Below are positions 47,885 to 63,064 of a DNA stretch of 64,000 bases, piece by piece (within the stretch, counting starts at the first letter, position 1; the number at the start of each line of letters is the position of its first letter). Source of the stretch: Tomocerus qinae (Eukaryota; Arthropoda; Collembola; Entomobryomorpha; Tomoceridae); contig CM034548.1 of the NCBI GenBank assembly GCA_020055645.1, positions 6,200,001-6,264,000 of the forward strand. Reading direction: 5' to 3'. Under the pieces are notes generated by a model. It saw only the letters and a program-made list of their open reading frames with translations. It was not told where the DNA came from and did not search any database. Position numbers and translations under genes: made by a program.

Positions 47885-50800
47885 CGCGTTTCATGAAATA
47901 CAACAACAACGTTGCAATTAATAATTGAGTCGAAATGAGAGTTTGAAATCCTTCGCTATTTGTATGGGTTCACTTTCGACGGAAATGTTTAAGCTGAAAA
48001 GAATGTCCATGTCGAACGTAATCCCAAGGAAAGGGGACTAGGCCAAGGAGGCAACTAGTCTTGCAAGAGAAATTCATATCTCTCCTGCCTCAGCTCATAA
48101 CATAACGGGCAGAGATTGAAGACGACACTGAAGTCAGAAAAGTGCTGGTGATAACAAAGTTTCCTATTTCAGATAAATTGTAGTTGTTCGCGCATCAGAT
48201 CAATATTCCTCAGCCTGCTTTCCCTTGGCTTTGCTTGCGTCGGGAATTTGCCTCCCTTTTACTTCTTCCCTTATTGTTCGTTGGCCTGCTTCCCTTCCCT
48301 CTACTTCTTTCGCTCTTCCTTTCCTCAGCTCAACTGCCAGCACTAAGAAATGTGGGATGGAGGAGGATTCACGTCCTCTCTTCCTCTCTACCATGTATTA
48401 CTTATTACTATGTACTTAAATTGTAGCTTATCGTCCCTCTATCTCCAAATATTAGGCCCATATACTACCTACCTACAGAGGTACGTAGGTATCCATGCAT
48501 TAGGCATCTCTACGTACAGAAGCACAATGAAGTTGGTCGGGTATAGTCACTTGGGGCCTGCACATAAATCACAAAGACCAATCATGAACTAGGACGCTGC
48601 TATTGTTTTCAATGTCTTTTTACATGCAACCTTTACGATGACTAACATCTTCCAGTCTAAATTTCAAAAATCATTATTCATCACTGTCATTTCTGCACCG
48701 TCCCTGACCATTTACAGGGCTACTGCATGCTAGCCACCTACAACTACAATGTACTAAATTCTGTTCCTCTACCGTACCTACCTATGTAGTAGGTACTCTG
48801 CAAATTCATGCATTACTAACAAACAGTAGTAGTTGCGCTTTTACTCTCCCTTTTCCACTTTTCGTCTGTGTACCAAAAACTTTTCTCCAACATGCATTTT
48901 AAGTTCTGAATTATGTAGGGAAATTACCTACCTTTGTCAGAGAGCCTTTCTATCTACCCCAGGCACACACCTGTCCTCTGTCAAAGTATTTCTCATTTAT
49001 TACTGTTATACCTACTACCACGCACTGATTACCTGCAGAGCAAGCACTAAAGCCATGTAAAACCCATTAACAAGGTTTGCTTGCATTCCAAACTCCAACC
49101 CAAATAGTCAAAACGACCACAGGACCAATCGTCTCGTAACTCATGAAAGGATCATAACTAACGTGGGTACTCTTTGCATAAGTAGGCATAACAGAATACA
49201 GTTTTGCATAATACAATAATGATTCTATGCACATAAAAAAGTTTCTTTTTCATTGGAGTTGGATCGGTAGAGCTGGATCCAGAGGCAAACTAAAGAAAAC
49301 ATCTGAAATGTACGTGAGTCCCCGTTCAACTTTCACTTCACTACAGATGCGTTTACTTTGCCTAACATAATAGCATTGTGTAACCTCTGTGATTTCCCAG
49401 ACTACGCTAACTGCCTAAGCAGGCAGATACTCTCTTCTCTCAATTTACCCGCATTCATATTTTCTATTACAGAATTGACTACAACAGTTACCTACTTACC
49501 TACCTACCTACTACAATGACTACCGTAATATCCTAAATAATAAATAGCTATAGGGGTCCACCCAAACCCTACCCCCAGCCCTAAAAGGGTTTCTGCCTGC
49601 CCCACAAAAGAAGTCTATTTCCCTTTCGTGCTCTTATTTTTATCTCTTTCAGTGCATTATGACCATTCACTTTTTAAAGCGAAGCCACTCTAGAAATGCA
49701 TTTTGGAAATGACAAATTCAATCCACCACGCTCAGGTTGACGCCAACTTTTAGCACACCAGATTAGAGCACATTATAAGCTTTTCACATCCCAATGCTAT
49801 AGAAAATCCTTTCATATGGCTATCACACTCCGTGCAGATATAGTAACGGGAGAAATTCAAAGAATTAATCCCTATAGTGGAGCATCTCTACTAGAAACAC
49901 CGCGACAGTCAATTCAAAAATGGGAGGAACATTTAGCCCATAAGAAATTTTGCATAACATCCTTTACATATTTATTAAGTAACAAACTGTCTTTATCTAT
50001 CTAAGTTTGCCAGCATAGTATAATTTCAGCTATCTCAGATACGGCAGCAAGAATTTTTAGCGTACATTTAATTAATAAAGTGTGCAAATGCTGAGACTCG
50101 ATACCTGTGACGCAACCATTTTCAGTTTTATTCTTGTCTTGGATAATAAAAATAACCTTGATGTTGCTATCCTAAGACGTAAAAGCTGGGAGTCCTGGAA
50201 ATCCAGACATAATGATATGGTCCAGTATGTTATTAGTGAAATGCCTAGTACTTACGCGTACGTACTTTTGTATTGTGTAGCTAGACATAGACATCTAGTG
50301 TAAGAGAGGATTAGTCATGGTTGGTAGACATGAAATATAAAATGCTTTTCATTCTTTCTTTCTGCCTTGTCTCTTTTGTCTGTTTCTATGAATTAAATTG
50401 CCTACCATGCCACTCAATTCAATAATGCTCATCTTCCCGTCTATTTTACTCTATTACATTAGTTTTGTCCTTGAAAGTAAAATGAGCACAACAATAGTGA
50501 CAAGAAAATACACTTTCATTACATTATATTTTCAGCAAATAGAAGATCAGTAGCGAAAGTCAGTGAGAAGGAAAACGCTGCTTGCATAAAGTTCTATTTT
50601 ATTTAACAATGTTAAACACGTAAAAGGATAACTAATAACCTCCAGCATTTCGTATTCAACCATTCCAGTGTTTCCTGGGCAAAATTTATTTGCAAAAAAA
50701 TATTTGCAAAAATGCCCATATTTCAATTTCACAGCCATTTGAATAATGTGGGGATTTTTTAAGAAAAGCCTTTGTATGTTTTGAAGTTAAAAAATGTGCC

Positions 50801-53800
50801 GATTTGTTAGTTGTTAAGGGTGTCCATTGGATCGAATATCTAACCCATGATCAGATTGCATAAGAACTTATTTCCTGCCCAAGCATGGAAATTTGTACCC
50901 TTGGCCTTCTATTCTTTGTAGAGGGAACTCCTTTGGCAGACACTTTGGCCACAGGAGTCAACAACATACGAGCAAAGTAAATCCCTAAAGCATTTGGCGA
51001 GCAACTATTTACCCATTACCTATGCTCCAATACACTCACAGAAGTACAAGCACAAAGAGAAGTTCTCTTATCGTCCTGCTCTTCTGGTTGGTTAGTCAAC
51101 ATGCAACAAAGATCCACTACCTTACTACCACACTAATAGACAGAAATTATTTGAAGTAGGAACATGTTAAAATTTAGATCTTAATTGGAGGTTTCTATGT
51201 ATGCGCTAAAGTGCTGTCAACAAAGACTGTTCATGAAGAAAATCAATTTTCCTCGACATCAGGGCCATGTAAAAAACACTAAAACATTACATATGAAATA
51301 ACTTCGAAACTTGGAACATTTTCCTCCGATTTGGGTATAACGTGGAACAAAATTCAACCATTGACGCATCTCCAGATATTTTTTGAATTTTTGAAATATA
51401 TGCATTTCTTTCTTTTCAAAATTACAAAATAAGTTTTTCAAGCATGCAGTTTTTCAAACAAGGAATTGTTTAATTAAAATTCTACCAGATTAAAAATAAG
51501 GCTCTTATAACGTAATGGCTTTTACTTTGAAAAATTTTCTAATTGCTGACCTCTACGAGATGTCAGAGGTTCAATTTTTGTTTTTCGTCCAAAAATGGCA
51601 ACATAGGCTTACTGTGCGTATCTAATACATTACAAAATTAAGACAAGTGAAATTTGGCTACTACGTACTCGAGTACGGTCTATTTAAATTGTAATTTAGA
51701 AAGGAGGAAATACGAATTTTTCAATAATTAAAAAATCGTGCAATAATTAGCACTTTTTGCGGTTAAAGAAAAATTATCGTTTTATTGACTTATTTTACAA
51801 AAGGTACATTTAAGTACTTTTCAAATTATGTGAATTAAAAGCAATAATGGTAGAAAGTAAATATCAATGGAATAGTAAGTATACTATACTTTAGTTTTCT
51901 CGCTGTTTATTCGGTTAAAGTTTGGCGTTCCTGTTCCTCTGAAATTTTTTCTAGTTTCCGCTCTGGGATTGATCTTCTTTGATAGACATAGATCCTTAGG
52001 ATCCAGTTACATTAAAACTTTCCTCTTAGTTGAGTTTCACAATAGTTCATAATTCGAAGAGTCTAGTTTGTTTAAGTTCAATCTTTTTCCATCAACTCAA
52101 TTTCCTTGTCTGTTCAAATAGCTTTTAGTGTAGTTTATTTTAGCAAACTTAGTTTGGTTCACTTTTAAAGAATTGCCTTTAATATCAATACTTTTTTGGC
52201 TGTCGCATGTCGCAGTTCAGTCAGCATGATACGGTAACTATATTTTGTGCTGACTTTAAAGTGATTGACTTTTAAAAGTTTTTAAATTACTTTATCTGAC
52301 ATTAAGCATTAAAACTCGATAGAGCAAATGGTTGTCAGGAAATTTATTTCCTTTTTAAATAAAGTACACGAAATTTCTATGCATTAACAATGTCTTACTT
52401 TGATAAATAAAAGAAGACTGCAAAAAAGTCGTGATAGAAATGAACGAATACTGTGACTGTGATTCGTACTTTACCAGACAAGGAAATTTTAAGTTCGTGC
52501 TCTGGAACGGTCTCAGCATGTCTCAGGTAGAACTCAAAAGGTGCATTTTGCGTTTACAATCGTAGAGAGTTGGTCTCTCGACAGATGCCATTGAACAAGT
52601 CAAAATGTGGTAGTGGTCTCTCAAGTTGAGATTCTCAACTACTAGTAGTCGATGGAGTAGCCTCGCCCAAAGGTTTTACTGTACTAGGAAATGAGAACAA
52701 TAAGTTGTGGCAGAAATGACAGCACTACTCAAAAATTAACATCTTTGGATACAAAGGCAACGTGATGAAAAACTGAACTGGAAAAAGGACTGACATGTTT
52801 TGAAAATTGAAGCAGTGCAGAAAAAGAAAGACTTTATACGGAGAGTAGGTTTTCGGGAGTAACTGGTGAAGTACAGAATATAGCTAATGGGTTTGGTAAA
52901 TGTGCAAATATGCATAGGTAATAGGAGTTGACTGACTCGTCCATTTATTCGGTGACTTCCCACACTAGAATTCTTTGTAGTGCAGAGCACTTAACACTGA
53001 GCATTCATGCGACATAGTTAAAGTTCGCCAGTTAATGTTTATAGCATGAAGTCAATTTGGTAGGGAGAGACATAAAATAGAAAGTAGCATAACAAGGCCA
53101 GGAGAAAGGAAAACCAAATAGTATATCGAATACCACGGAACAGTAGACACACAACCGACAAGCAACGCAACAGCACGACAGATCGACATATTATTATTAT
53201 CTCTCCACCATGCAACATGCAATACTACTACGTACTCTACATTCCTACCTCCCATCTCCTCCATGTACATACATACATAATATTATTATACCTACCATCC
53301 TATTAAGAGAAAGACCAAGAACAGGATAATTCTGAAATTGTCGGGTGTATTTGACATCTCTTCCGCTCCAGTCCTACTCCCTATACATATAAAGCAGAAA
53401 TGGCTCACAGAAATGAAGAGAAAGCTGTGGGTGATGTGAATGTGAATTTAGGCCATAAAACACTTCCCACGTGTCAGCATCTGCACTCATGTCAATGCTT
53501 ACTCTATCTTGTGGCCTACGAGACGTCTGCCTTCTACTACAAACGGATACATAGTTCCCGTCTATATCAACACTGCTACCGTTTTTGTCCATGTAGCTCC
53601 CCATGGGGAATCCTTTCTTGATGAATTATTGACATACATCTTGTTTAAAAGTAACTGCTTCAGGCTCCACTGTGGGCAACTAAGAACACTGTACGGAAAT
53701 ATTCCATTCGAAATACAAATTATTGCGCTTTTGCGTAATTCAATTGTAAAATGACATTTCCTTTATCCGAGGGAATATGAAAAAAGGTTTCTATAAAATT

Positions 53801-56257
53801 ACATGTTTCATGAAATCCTGGGGAGCTATATTGGTAAATACGGTATATTAATATGCCATAATATGCCACAGAATACTAAGAAGGAAGTAATGTGGGCTGG
53901 CAGTTCCTATTATAAATCTAGTTTCCCCTTCTTCATCTTTCTAAGCTTTTAGTGTAGTTAGTTGCAGTTGAATGGTGGGTAATGGAGTTGGGTATAACCG
54001 TTCTGCTGTGCTTTCTCCAGTTTAGTACCAAACCTAGTTGACTTGTTTCCACTTAACTTGTAGGATTTCCTTTCTTTTCTCTCCGTTTCTATATTCTATT
54101 TGAGTAAGTGAGCTGACAATGAGCCGAACTGAACGGAAGATGTGAGCTAACGAACATAACAGAAAATAGTGACGCAATCCAAGCAATTCAACTGGATGAT
54201 CTGTAATATTGCACGTTCCATGACACCATTTTATGCATCAAGGATCCTATAATATACGCCACTTTTTATAACCACCGATGTCTTCGATTGAGACAGAAGG
54301 GATTCAATACTCCCTTTTATCTACCGTAAAAGCATATTTAGAATCAATTGCTAAGTTATATGTAGCCAAATCCTATAACTGCAGACAAGAAGGCTAACAA
54401 TTAAGCCGGATGACATCGGTAGCTGTTAAAAATACTGCAAATACCAGAAAATCGAGTACACTAATATGAGAAGTGGGCAATTAATGAGAATTAATAGAAA
54501 TCCCCAGCCCTGGGGCTTTTAACCATCAAACGTCAATGAGAATAGTATGGATTGGCAAACATTATATTATACAGACTGCCGAAACAGATAAAATATGCCT
54601 AACTCCAAAACTCCACAAAGTTTTTCTTAATCTGCCCTTTGGTTGTGTCAGACATGCAATCAGTGCCAGTTCTAGGTTTGGCGGGGCTCAAGGCAAAATG
54701 ACTGCACACGGGGCCCTATCCGGTTTTATCACTACACAAAATGAAGTTGATAGAATTAAAAGTGATTTTATGGAGTTTTATTAGCCTGTTAACAAACTGT
54801 TAAATGAACTTATACCATGTAAATATTGTTTATTGAGTACATATGACAGAAAGCCTTACCTATATAGGTATTGGGATGGCATTCGAGAAAGTAAGTCGAC
54901 CGTAATGTAATATTTACGGCATATTGCTAAACTATATTGATATTTTTAGAACCTTGACTACTACATCCACGGCTTGAATAAAATTTCCAGTGCACTTCGT
55001 CGTAGACTATAATAAATATAGCAGTTTCGTAGGTACGTCTATATTTGCTTTGTCCTTGTGAGTACGTATATCGTAATAACCCGTCAACTGAATGAAGAGA
55101 AAAAGCAACGTCACTTTTCCTAAAAGTCCTCAAAGTTCCATTGTCAATTTCCGAGTTGACAGTAGAGCCGAAACGATTATTTGCACACTGCACAGAAACC
55201 CCAAAGTACCTAACAATAAGATAGTATGGAAAGATAAGCTCACAAAACTAATGTACACAGAAATCTAGAAAACTGCAGATAAAAGGTCTGACGAGAAAGA
55301 TGAAGTTTTCCCCTATCTCGCAATTATTGCAGGCAGGTTAAGTTTGAATGTACATGGCATCCCACTCACGTAAAACCTCTGATTAATTGCAGGACGAAAT
55401 CGCTCAATAATAACTATAACGCTAAAAGAAACAACTGCTGCTGGCTGCTAACTAACAATGCAGTTTGAGTTTCATTCTAAAGATTAGATTATAGTCACAA
55501 ATTGCTACAACTATAAGATATGATGAGTCACTTTTGCTGCACCAGTTCTACCCCTACCCACATTTTTAACACCACGATGTAGGTATTTTACCGATTGTTT
55601 TCAAACTCAGCATGCATGAAAACAACCAAGTACATGATACGGAAACTAAACCGATACAAGTATCTTTCCACTTAACCCAAACGGTGGGCACAACTTCAGC
55701 TTATAAAGTTTGTTGCAGACAAACTAAATGGATGTTACAATATCTAACATTTCGCTACTTTTTATACTAAAATGTTCCAGGTTAGTAAAAAAAGGTGTAT
55801 AAGGTTATCGCATGTTTCAGACAAATAAAATTAGTACACGTGTATTTTGCAATAAAAGGGACTGAATGTGGTACATTGTTAAGATTAAAATATTGCATTT
55901 GACAGCTAATAGAATTTAAAAACTATTAATTTATTAGGATAAACAATTAAAAAAATGAAATTTGACAGTCAAGCATGAAAGAATTAAATTAGAAGAAAAA
56001 ATCCGACTCGACCGCTAACAATATTTACAAAAGGTTTGAATTTTTGGAATATTCCATTTATTGACCCGCTAATTGTGACAAAACTACATTAATACATTGG
56101 TCTTTGTAGATCCAAAAAGTTTATTTTTCGTAGGCTGGGAAATATTTTACATACAGATTGCTGTACATTGTGGAATATGTCAATTTTTCCCTCTGGAATA
56201 CAAAATTGTGTAATGTTTTTAATTATAGTTTTTAAAACTGAGACAAAAAGTAAAATT
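47885..56257. other. No recognised gene (upstream of MADD)
   Basis: About 8.4 kb. Probably part of the MADD 5' UTR intron or upstream region. Pyrimidine-rich on the plus strand from about 48.2 to 49.7 kb, with TACC repeats (about 49493-49512). Open frames of 60-82 codons (for example 53374-53604 minus, 53509-53754 plus, 54536-54784 plus) do not resemble known proteins. Confidence 0.5.
49493..49512. repeat. Short (TACC)n microsatellite
   Basis: ACCTACTTACCTACCTACCT-type run. The same tetramer recurs in short bursts elsewhere (around 1440 and 48470). Confidence 0.6.
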
Positions 56258-56460
56258 AAGCCCTTTTTTTATTCCCGATCCTATCCCAACTCCTATGAAC
56301 TACATGAATAATTTGAAATTATTTTTTGGTGGGAACAGCGTCTCGGATGTAGTCTAGCCGAGATGGTACATCCAAGACGCTGTTCCCACCAAAAATAATT
56401 TCAAATTATTCATTTAGTACATAGGAGTTGGGATAGGATCAGGAATTAAAAAAAGGGCTT
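56258..56460. mobile_element. Foldback / MITE-like element, about 94-bp arms
   Basis: 203 bp. The left arm begins AAGCCCTTTTTTTATTCC and the right arm, reverse-complemented, begins AAGCCCTTTTTTTAATTCC. They match almost perfectly through GGTGGGAACAGCGTCT to 56351, and a 15-base loop follows. Flanks are TTA/ATT-like (left ...aaatt, right att...), compatible with a 3-bp target duplication, but the boundary is ambiguous. Non-coding, so it would depend on another element's transposase. Confidence 0.8.
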
Positions 56461-59400
56461 ATTCAGATTTAGATAGCTGGAAATCGGGTAGAATTTCCAG
56501 AGTTTTCAACTTAACAACCTTGTGTATACTTACTTATCTACAAATAAATGTATGTCCACGTACTTAAAGTAAATTGTTAACACTTATTTCACTCTTATTC
56601 ATTATATTATGGCTATTCATTTACCTAAGTGTTGTAGAGTTGCAGACATTGTTTTATTCTTTTACAGCAAACACCATCGTTGTTGCATTGCACTATTTAG
56701 GTATTTCGATGTCACTTGATTATCATTGTGTGTAACTGTATTTCCCTGTTAGATGTAATTTTATGCTACACTTTTTTCATCGCACAGTATAATTTAATCG
56801 ATCCTGGTTCTCAGCACAAACTGTGTCTACAAATCAATAATATTCAAGGAATCAATAGAACTCCACCAACGGAGATAGAAGGAACAGCACACTGTAGATA
56901 ACCATATATAGTATATACTGTGTGTACAGTTTTTATAAAGAAACCAATTGAATGCTGAACTGCATGTGAAATAATACAAAAAATGATTTTTAGTATGTCA
57001 GGTAATTTCGAGAATGATATTAAAAATAGTAAAAGTATGTATGTATATATATTTCAGACAATATCTTTGCACTTTAATTACACAACTGTCGTTTGTAGGC
57101 GTGTTGCTAATGTGACATAAATAATATAGAAAGTATCAAAGTACTTGCTATGCAACTAAATAGCATTTCCAGTTAATAGTGAGTAGTATTTGATAATGAA
57201 ATTCAGAGGGACACCTATTAATAATTACAGTTCAACTACTTGTACTTCTCCGTAGTAATAATGTGCATTACTGTCATTGAGTCCATTCATATAACTTATT
57301 ATTTTTAAGCTACTATTTGCTTTATATCTCTTATGCCGTATATGCAGCATTTGTGTAATTAACCCTTTCGGATTTCATAAAAGATACTAAAAGGACACGG
57401 AAAGATGATCTAATCAGAACATGAAGAGGCCTAGTTTTCAAAAACTTTTAACATCTTTTAATATCTATTCTTTACTTAGAAATTTTAAAAATAAGTCCAT
57501 GAATTTTAATTTTAGGCGAATAATTAAGTATATCACGATTTGGATGTATACCAAACAAGATTATTTAGAAATGACTATGAAGCTGCTCCCATAGATGCTC
57601 TCATGGCTCTAATGGTCACTACGAAATATCCGCAATCTAAAATAGGGTCTTCTTTCCACTTATTGCGACACATTCTTCCCTTATTGCACATTCTGTTTAT
57701 ATAGTATAAGATATTACATGACTTTTACAAAGGTTGGAGTTTTTGGGTGATAAAAATTTTGAAAAGGAGGATTGAATTATGTGGGGATATAAATTGAGTA
57801 ATACGGTAATTGCGTCTAATAGTGAGAGCACGGTGGCAGGGCATGCTGAATATGTTATATATAATACTTATAATATCATTTATATCCTCGTAAGCTATGA
57901 AATAAGTTATTCAAACGGAAATAATGCAAGCCGTAAGACTGTAACTTAACAACACGAGTGAGAGACAGTGCACGGTAATCTCAACTAAGTACCTATAATC
58001 ATAGTACACTACAAATGACGTCTGTTAGCACATACTGCGGACAACCTGCAGATCTTAACTAAATATTTACAGTATGTGCTCCATATAACAATTCCTGGCT
58101 ATGCCATTGTTAAAACGTTGTAGCTGTAGGTAAATAAGGACGATGTAAATATAGCAGTGTCTGCTGGCAATGAAAATAAATGTGGTTTCCGCTTTGTACG
58201 ATTATTCCAGTTTCCAGCATCGTGTCATATCCTCGTCCCCAGCTTCTCATATTGTAATTTAATGTATTATTCATCCTTCCACAACTCTGCCACAGAAGCA
58301 TAATGTATAAGGCAGCAGAGACGCCGGGCATAGTGTCATTACTATTCCGTGCTTATTTCATATCAACCCATCTCAAGCTAAGTATAATGCCATAGTCTCT
58401 TCTGTTTTTGCTTGTTCATGTTATTTCATTGTCAATACTATAATGTTTATATAATGCAGTATGGAGCTACTACGTTAGTACTTAAATACATTCTGAAACT
58501 GGAATACGTTCTCAAAGATGACTCTATACTGAAACTCTCAAATCTGATCTATTATTTTTTGAGGCTTCGGGCATACTCGTGTCTGGGGACTAGAGACGCA
58601 GAAAGCTGCTAAACTCTGCTTCAAGCATTTCTACACAAGTCCCAATATTTTACTAAAATTGATCCTGAAAGCTGCTAAATTGTTTAGCTATTCCAATTCT
58701 TGTATTTTTATTTTTGAGCCAAGAGGTACTCGAAAGACATTCAATTGCTATAATTTAATACGTACCACTTCATTTATTTACAATTGTAAATTTTGTAGCA
58801 AGGCCACCAAAATATATAAATAGCAACTTTTTGCATTTTGGATAAGCATGACACAGCAGATAAAGGTTTATAGGTAGATTTACCAATACAAAGAATACTT
58901 TATGCACCTTAATGTTTGTTAATTTAAGGACTGTTTGTACTATTAAGGCTTATCGCAACTAAAAGTTTCAAGTAATTGCAAATAATATATTTTATCAGAG
59001 AAACTGGCCAAGTGTAATTTTACATGTCGTAAGCATTTTAGAAATGGTCTCAAGGAAGAAGTGAAATCTTTAGTGGCTTAGAAGTCATGTTAGTTACATG
59101 TAAATAACCTTAAACATGCAACGTTCGTCAGAAAATATACAGAAATTCTTCTTCTACATTTGAATTAAGGTGGATGTCATGAAAACGCAGCCATGTGCAG
59201 CCATGTAAAGATATTCCAAAATATGTTATTCAATATTATTTAACTGGTATATCCAGGAACTAGTACTATTTCGATCAAACGACAGAGCATAGTGTTGCGA
59301 ATGTTGGGATTGCGAATTTGAATGAAATTTGCTACACAAGCCAAAAACATAACTTCACCAGCGGCATTGAGATTGAGTCACTATATTCTTTGCTATATAT

Positions 59401-62400
59401 GGTGTAATATGCTTCATATGTTTAGGTTATTGTATACTGCTTAATGCTTTGCTTAAGATATATACAGAAGCCAAATAAGGTTGTAAGGGTACATATAGCA
59501 ACTTAAAGAAATAAAATATCAGCCTTAGGTTTGGAAGGGTATACTTATAGGACTCACGAAATAGGCATCCAAAGTAAAGTCAAGTTTAATATTTTATATA
59601 TAGGGTTTTCCTACCAAATCAATAACTTCAAACTCGCACAGGATTCAGCAGAATAATGGGGCTATACTAAACACGAGTGTATAAAACTCATTTTGCCATG
59701 CAAAACTACTGCGACTTGCAAGAATACACTTTGTACGCAGTTACGTTGCCTCTAATAATTTTGCCAATCTACCGAGAAATAATATCATTTGTGGCACTAT
59801 CTAATACAGTCGGAATTTCTAGAAAATCAATCTCAAGATATTGCCTTTGGGTTTCCAAACTACTACTTTACAGAACAGCATATTGAGAACGTTATTTAAG
59901 TCAGAATAACATTTAGTCATGATTGTCGCGGTTATATTCCAGAGATTGGAACTTCAGACACAATCAAGTTCAATTTATGTGAAAACTAGTATTTGAAACG
60001 ATGAACAAAATTGCATTGAAGCCTGCTACCAATAAATAAGAATTCTTTTCCCTACTTTCCTCGTATTTTATTTCCGATATTTCAGTTGCATCAATTTTTA
60101 TTCCAAAATGGGATCCTTATGCCCCATCTCAAAGAATCTCAAGGTAAAACATACTAGAGTTATAATAACGTAAACATTAAACTTTAAACAGGAGTTTTCA
60201 TCAATTACTGGCAAATACGGTCTAATAGAAAGTAGCAAACTTTCTTTCTTTCGTCAGCACGAAATTTAGTGTGACTTCCAATTCAGCAAAGAAGTTTGTC
60301 TGATTATTTATCGTAATACCCCATGAAGTTGGGCCATTGTAATAGCTATTTCAACGACCATGCTTTGGGGACGTATATATAAAGTTATATATATATAAAG
60401 TACTTTTTATATAAAGCCATAAATATATTTAGTGCCTTATCACTGATACTAAAGATTTAGTACTGAACGTCAAACGAGTAGAGACGTGACCAAGTGAATT
60501 TTGAACTGATGAGCAGAAATCCAATCAGCGATGCACAACTCTGACGATACACACGATACCATTGAAACAAGTATAGGTCTATATCGCCTTTTAGAGTAGC
60601 AGACTCTGGTAACTAATGATCTTGTCTCCTTTTCAAGATCAGAAAATGAAATTCTATTCTAAGCTCTCGCCTCTCATCATGTACAAAGTTTCAAAAAGCC
60701 CAAATTACAAAGTAAAACTATAATGTAATATAATGGAAGCCAAGATTGGAAATTACAATCTTCAAATTGTTTCTATAAAGTTAAAGCAATGATATTAGAT
60801 ATTTACGCTATTTACCAAATAGGGACATCAATAGTGATACACCATTGCTATCTAGCTACACCGAAAGATTAAAAGTTACAACTAAACGCTTGCGTTTAAG
60901 ATTGAAATACAAGGAGTAGTAGTTTATGGGGAAAAGAAAGACTAGGAAAATTAAGAAAACCATGATACAATCATAAAGGTAACTTAAATGGTTGCATCAA
61001 AGTAAGCATATCTGTATATCTGCTTGGTACATGCTTGGGATGCGTTTTAGAATTTATCTTTATTTTAGATCTACATATTTAGAACGCCAATCTGCAGAAA
61101 ATGTAGCTATTAACCGTGACTGAAACAAATAGTAGAGATGACCGAATAAAGTTTTGTTTGGCTATTTGAGAATTTCTACCTGCATTGATTTTACTGCTCT
61201 CAAAAAGAGAAAGCAAAGGTTAGGGAAGACCCAAGTCTATTTATAAATGAATCAATTACATCGTGTAATATTACACTTAGTAGTTTATAATAAATTACAT
61301 GTCTAACTTTCCTAGGCTACAAAAACAGCAAAAAAAACAAGTGAAATATAGGTTTCGTATGCAAATAAAAACACACGAGAAGCCTGATTATAAACTATTT
61401 GTAGGAAAGAAATTCAATGGATGCTAAATTTTCTTCCCGAAATAAATTATCTTGATTTATTGCTTATGGGATATGGTAAAGTTTGCCAATTATCTATACT
61501 GTTCGTAACAATGCAAGTTCTTTATGGACTACACATTTGTGCCTGTATTATTAAGGTACATTTAAAGCTTTAAAATAGTTCATAATAGAAGATACAGGAA
61601 GTTATGGACAATTTAGCTCCTAAATACTGTTAATTAAAGTACAATCGAAAAAGGTGATACAGTTTCTTTTATAAAATTATACAGATAACTTATTGAAAGC
61701 GGTCATGAGAATTCCTTGATGCGTTCTGTCGCTCAGTACAGAGCTATCCAAAAATCGAATGACCCGTTGCTTTATCTTGCCACACATTAATAGGAAGCCA
61801 GTTTCTTCTATTTTCCAAATTTTCCTTCCGGTAAAAAGTTTTAAATGATCTTTTAAAGCATGAGGATAGTTGTTAACTGATGTTTGGATGTATTAGTAAT
61901 GCAGTTCCCTACGCCTACATATATTGAGTCCTATAATACGCTACATTTATGAGAAGCGACTTGGACTACATAGAGATATTATTTACATTCTTCAGCTATT
62001 CTTGGATTGGTCCCCGTATCTCTAAAGTAATAATATAAAGTAATAGCTATCATGTTGCCACTTTGCTACAACAACTTACTCCAAATTTACTGCAAGCAGC
62101 ATTGCACAGTTCTTGTCTAAAGGATATCATAGAAACATCTACCTTAAGAAATCTTGCGTCTACAAGTTAGGGAAAATATAGTGAAGTTTGGTGATTTAGG
62201 TGAAACAATTCGAGAAGTGGGAAGTACTTTACTAACTTGAAGTACTTTACTAACTTGTAACAGCGATTTTGGAACTTCTCCTCTTTGCAAGATGCACATT
62301 GCGTAACTGCAAAAATTGCATAAGTGTCCCATATAATGTTTCCTTGTTCAACAAACGTTCATTGTCCCAATGAATTTGAAAGAACTACCACGAAAGGGGA

Positions 62401-63064
62401 AATAGAAGATATAGGTAATTTCGGGCTTGTATATAGCTACCAATCAATCTGCTCAGATTGCAGGTGCACATACCAGTAATAATTGGGAATTAAATCGATA
62501 CCTGTACGCAATTCAATACACGATGCATCCGAAATGTTTCCCGTCGGTGGATAAGTACTTTCTATGCCTGCGAAACTATTTTAAAAGAACTGTATCTGGT
62601 GTTAGATTACACTACTACATGATATATAATATGTACTTATGATAGCATCATGACATACAAAGTGAATGAGCCTGTGCAATATCAATCAATATTCTAATTT
62701 TAATACAGAGAAAATAGAAAAAGATAAACTATCAACTTAACTATTTAAGTAATTGGTCTTAAATGCTGTAAAATGCAGAGCAATTGTCGCTTTTTAATAT
62801 TTTCTAATACAACTGTAAAATGTATGTACATAAAAATCCCGTTTGTCTGCAAAGCAGAATTTGGCTGAGTTTGTTGAAGAGGAGGAAATCGATAGCGTAG
62901 CTTATTTAGTGTTATAATGACAATAGAAATAGGGATGGAGGCTGCGAATGAATATGTGATGAGGATGTTGTCACTACTTGTCTATGCTAAGCCAACTTGA
63001 CGAGGGATTTATCTATGTAGATGAGTTTAGCTATGTGTAAGAGGCGAAAAGAAAGAAGACTTAC
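56461..63064. other. No recognised gene
   Basis: 6.6 kb of AT-rich sequence with only short, unrelated open frames. Small repeats: a TATATATAAAG-rich patch at 60375-60415, a direct repeat of GCAGCCATGT near 59190-59209, and an 18-bp tandem duplication at 62221-62256. Confidence 0.5.
62221..62256. repeat. Tandem duplication of an 18-bp unit
   Basis: GAAGTACTTTACTAACTT occurs twice, back to back and identical. Confidence 0.85.

Noticed and set aside
53374-53604. 76-codon minus-strand frame with fairly balanced composition
   Set aside because: No family resemblance and no matching neighbouring exons; kept only as background.
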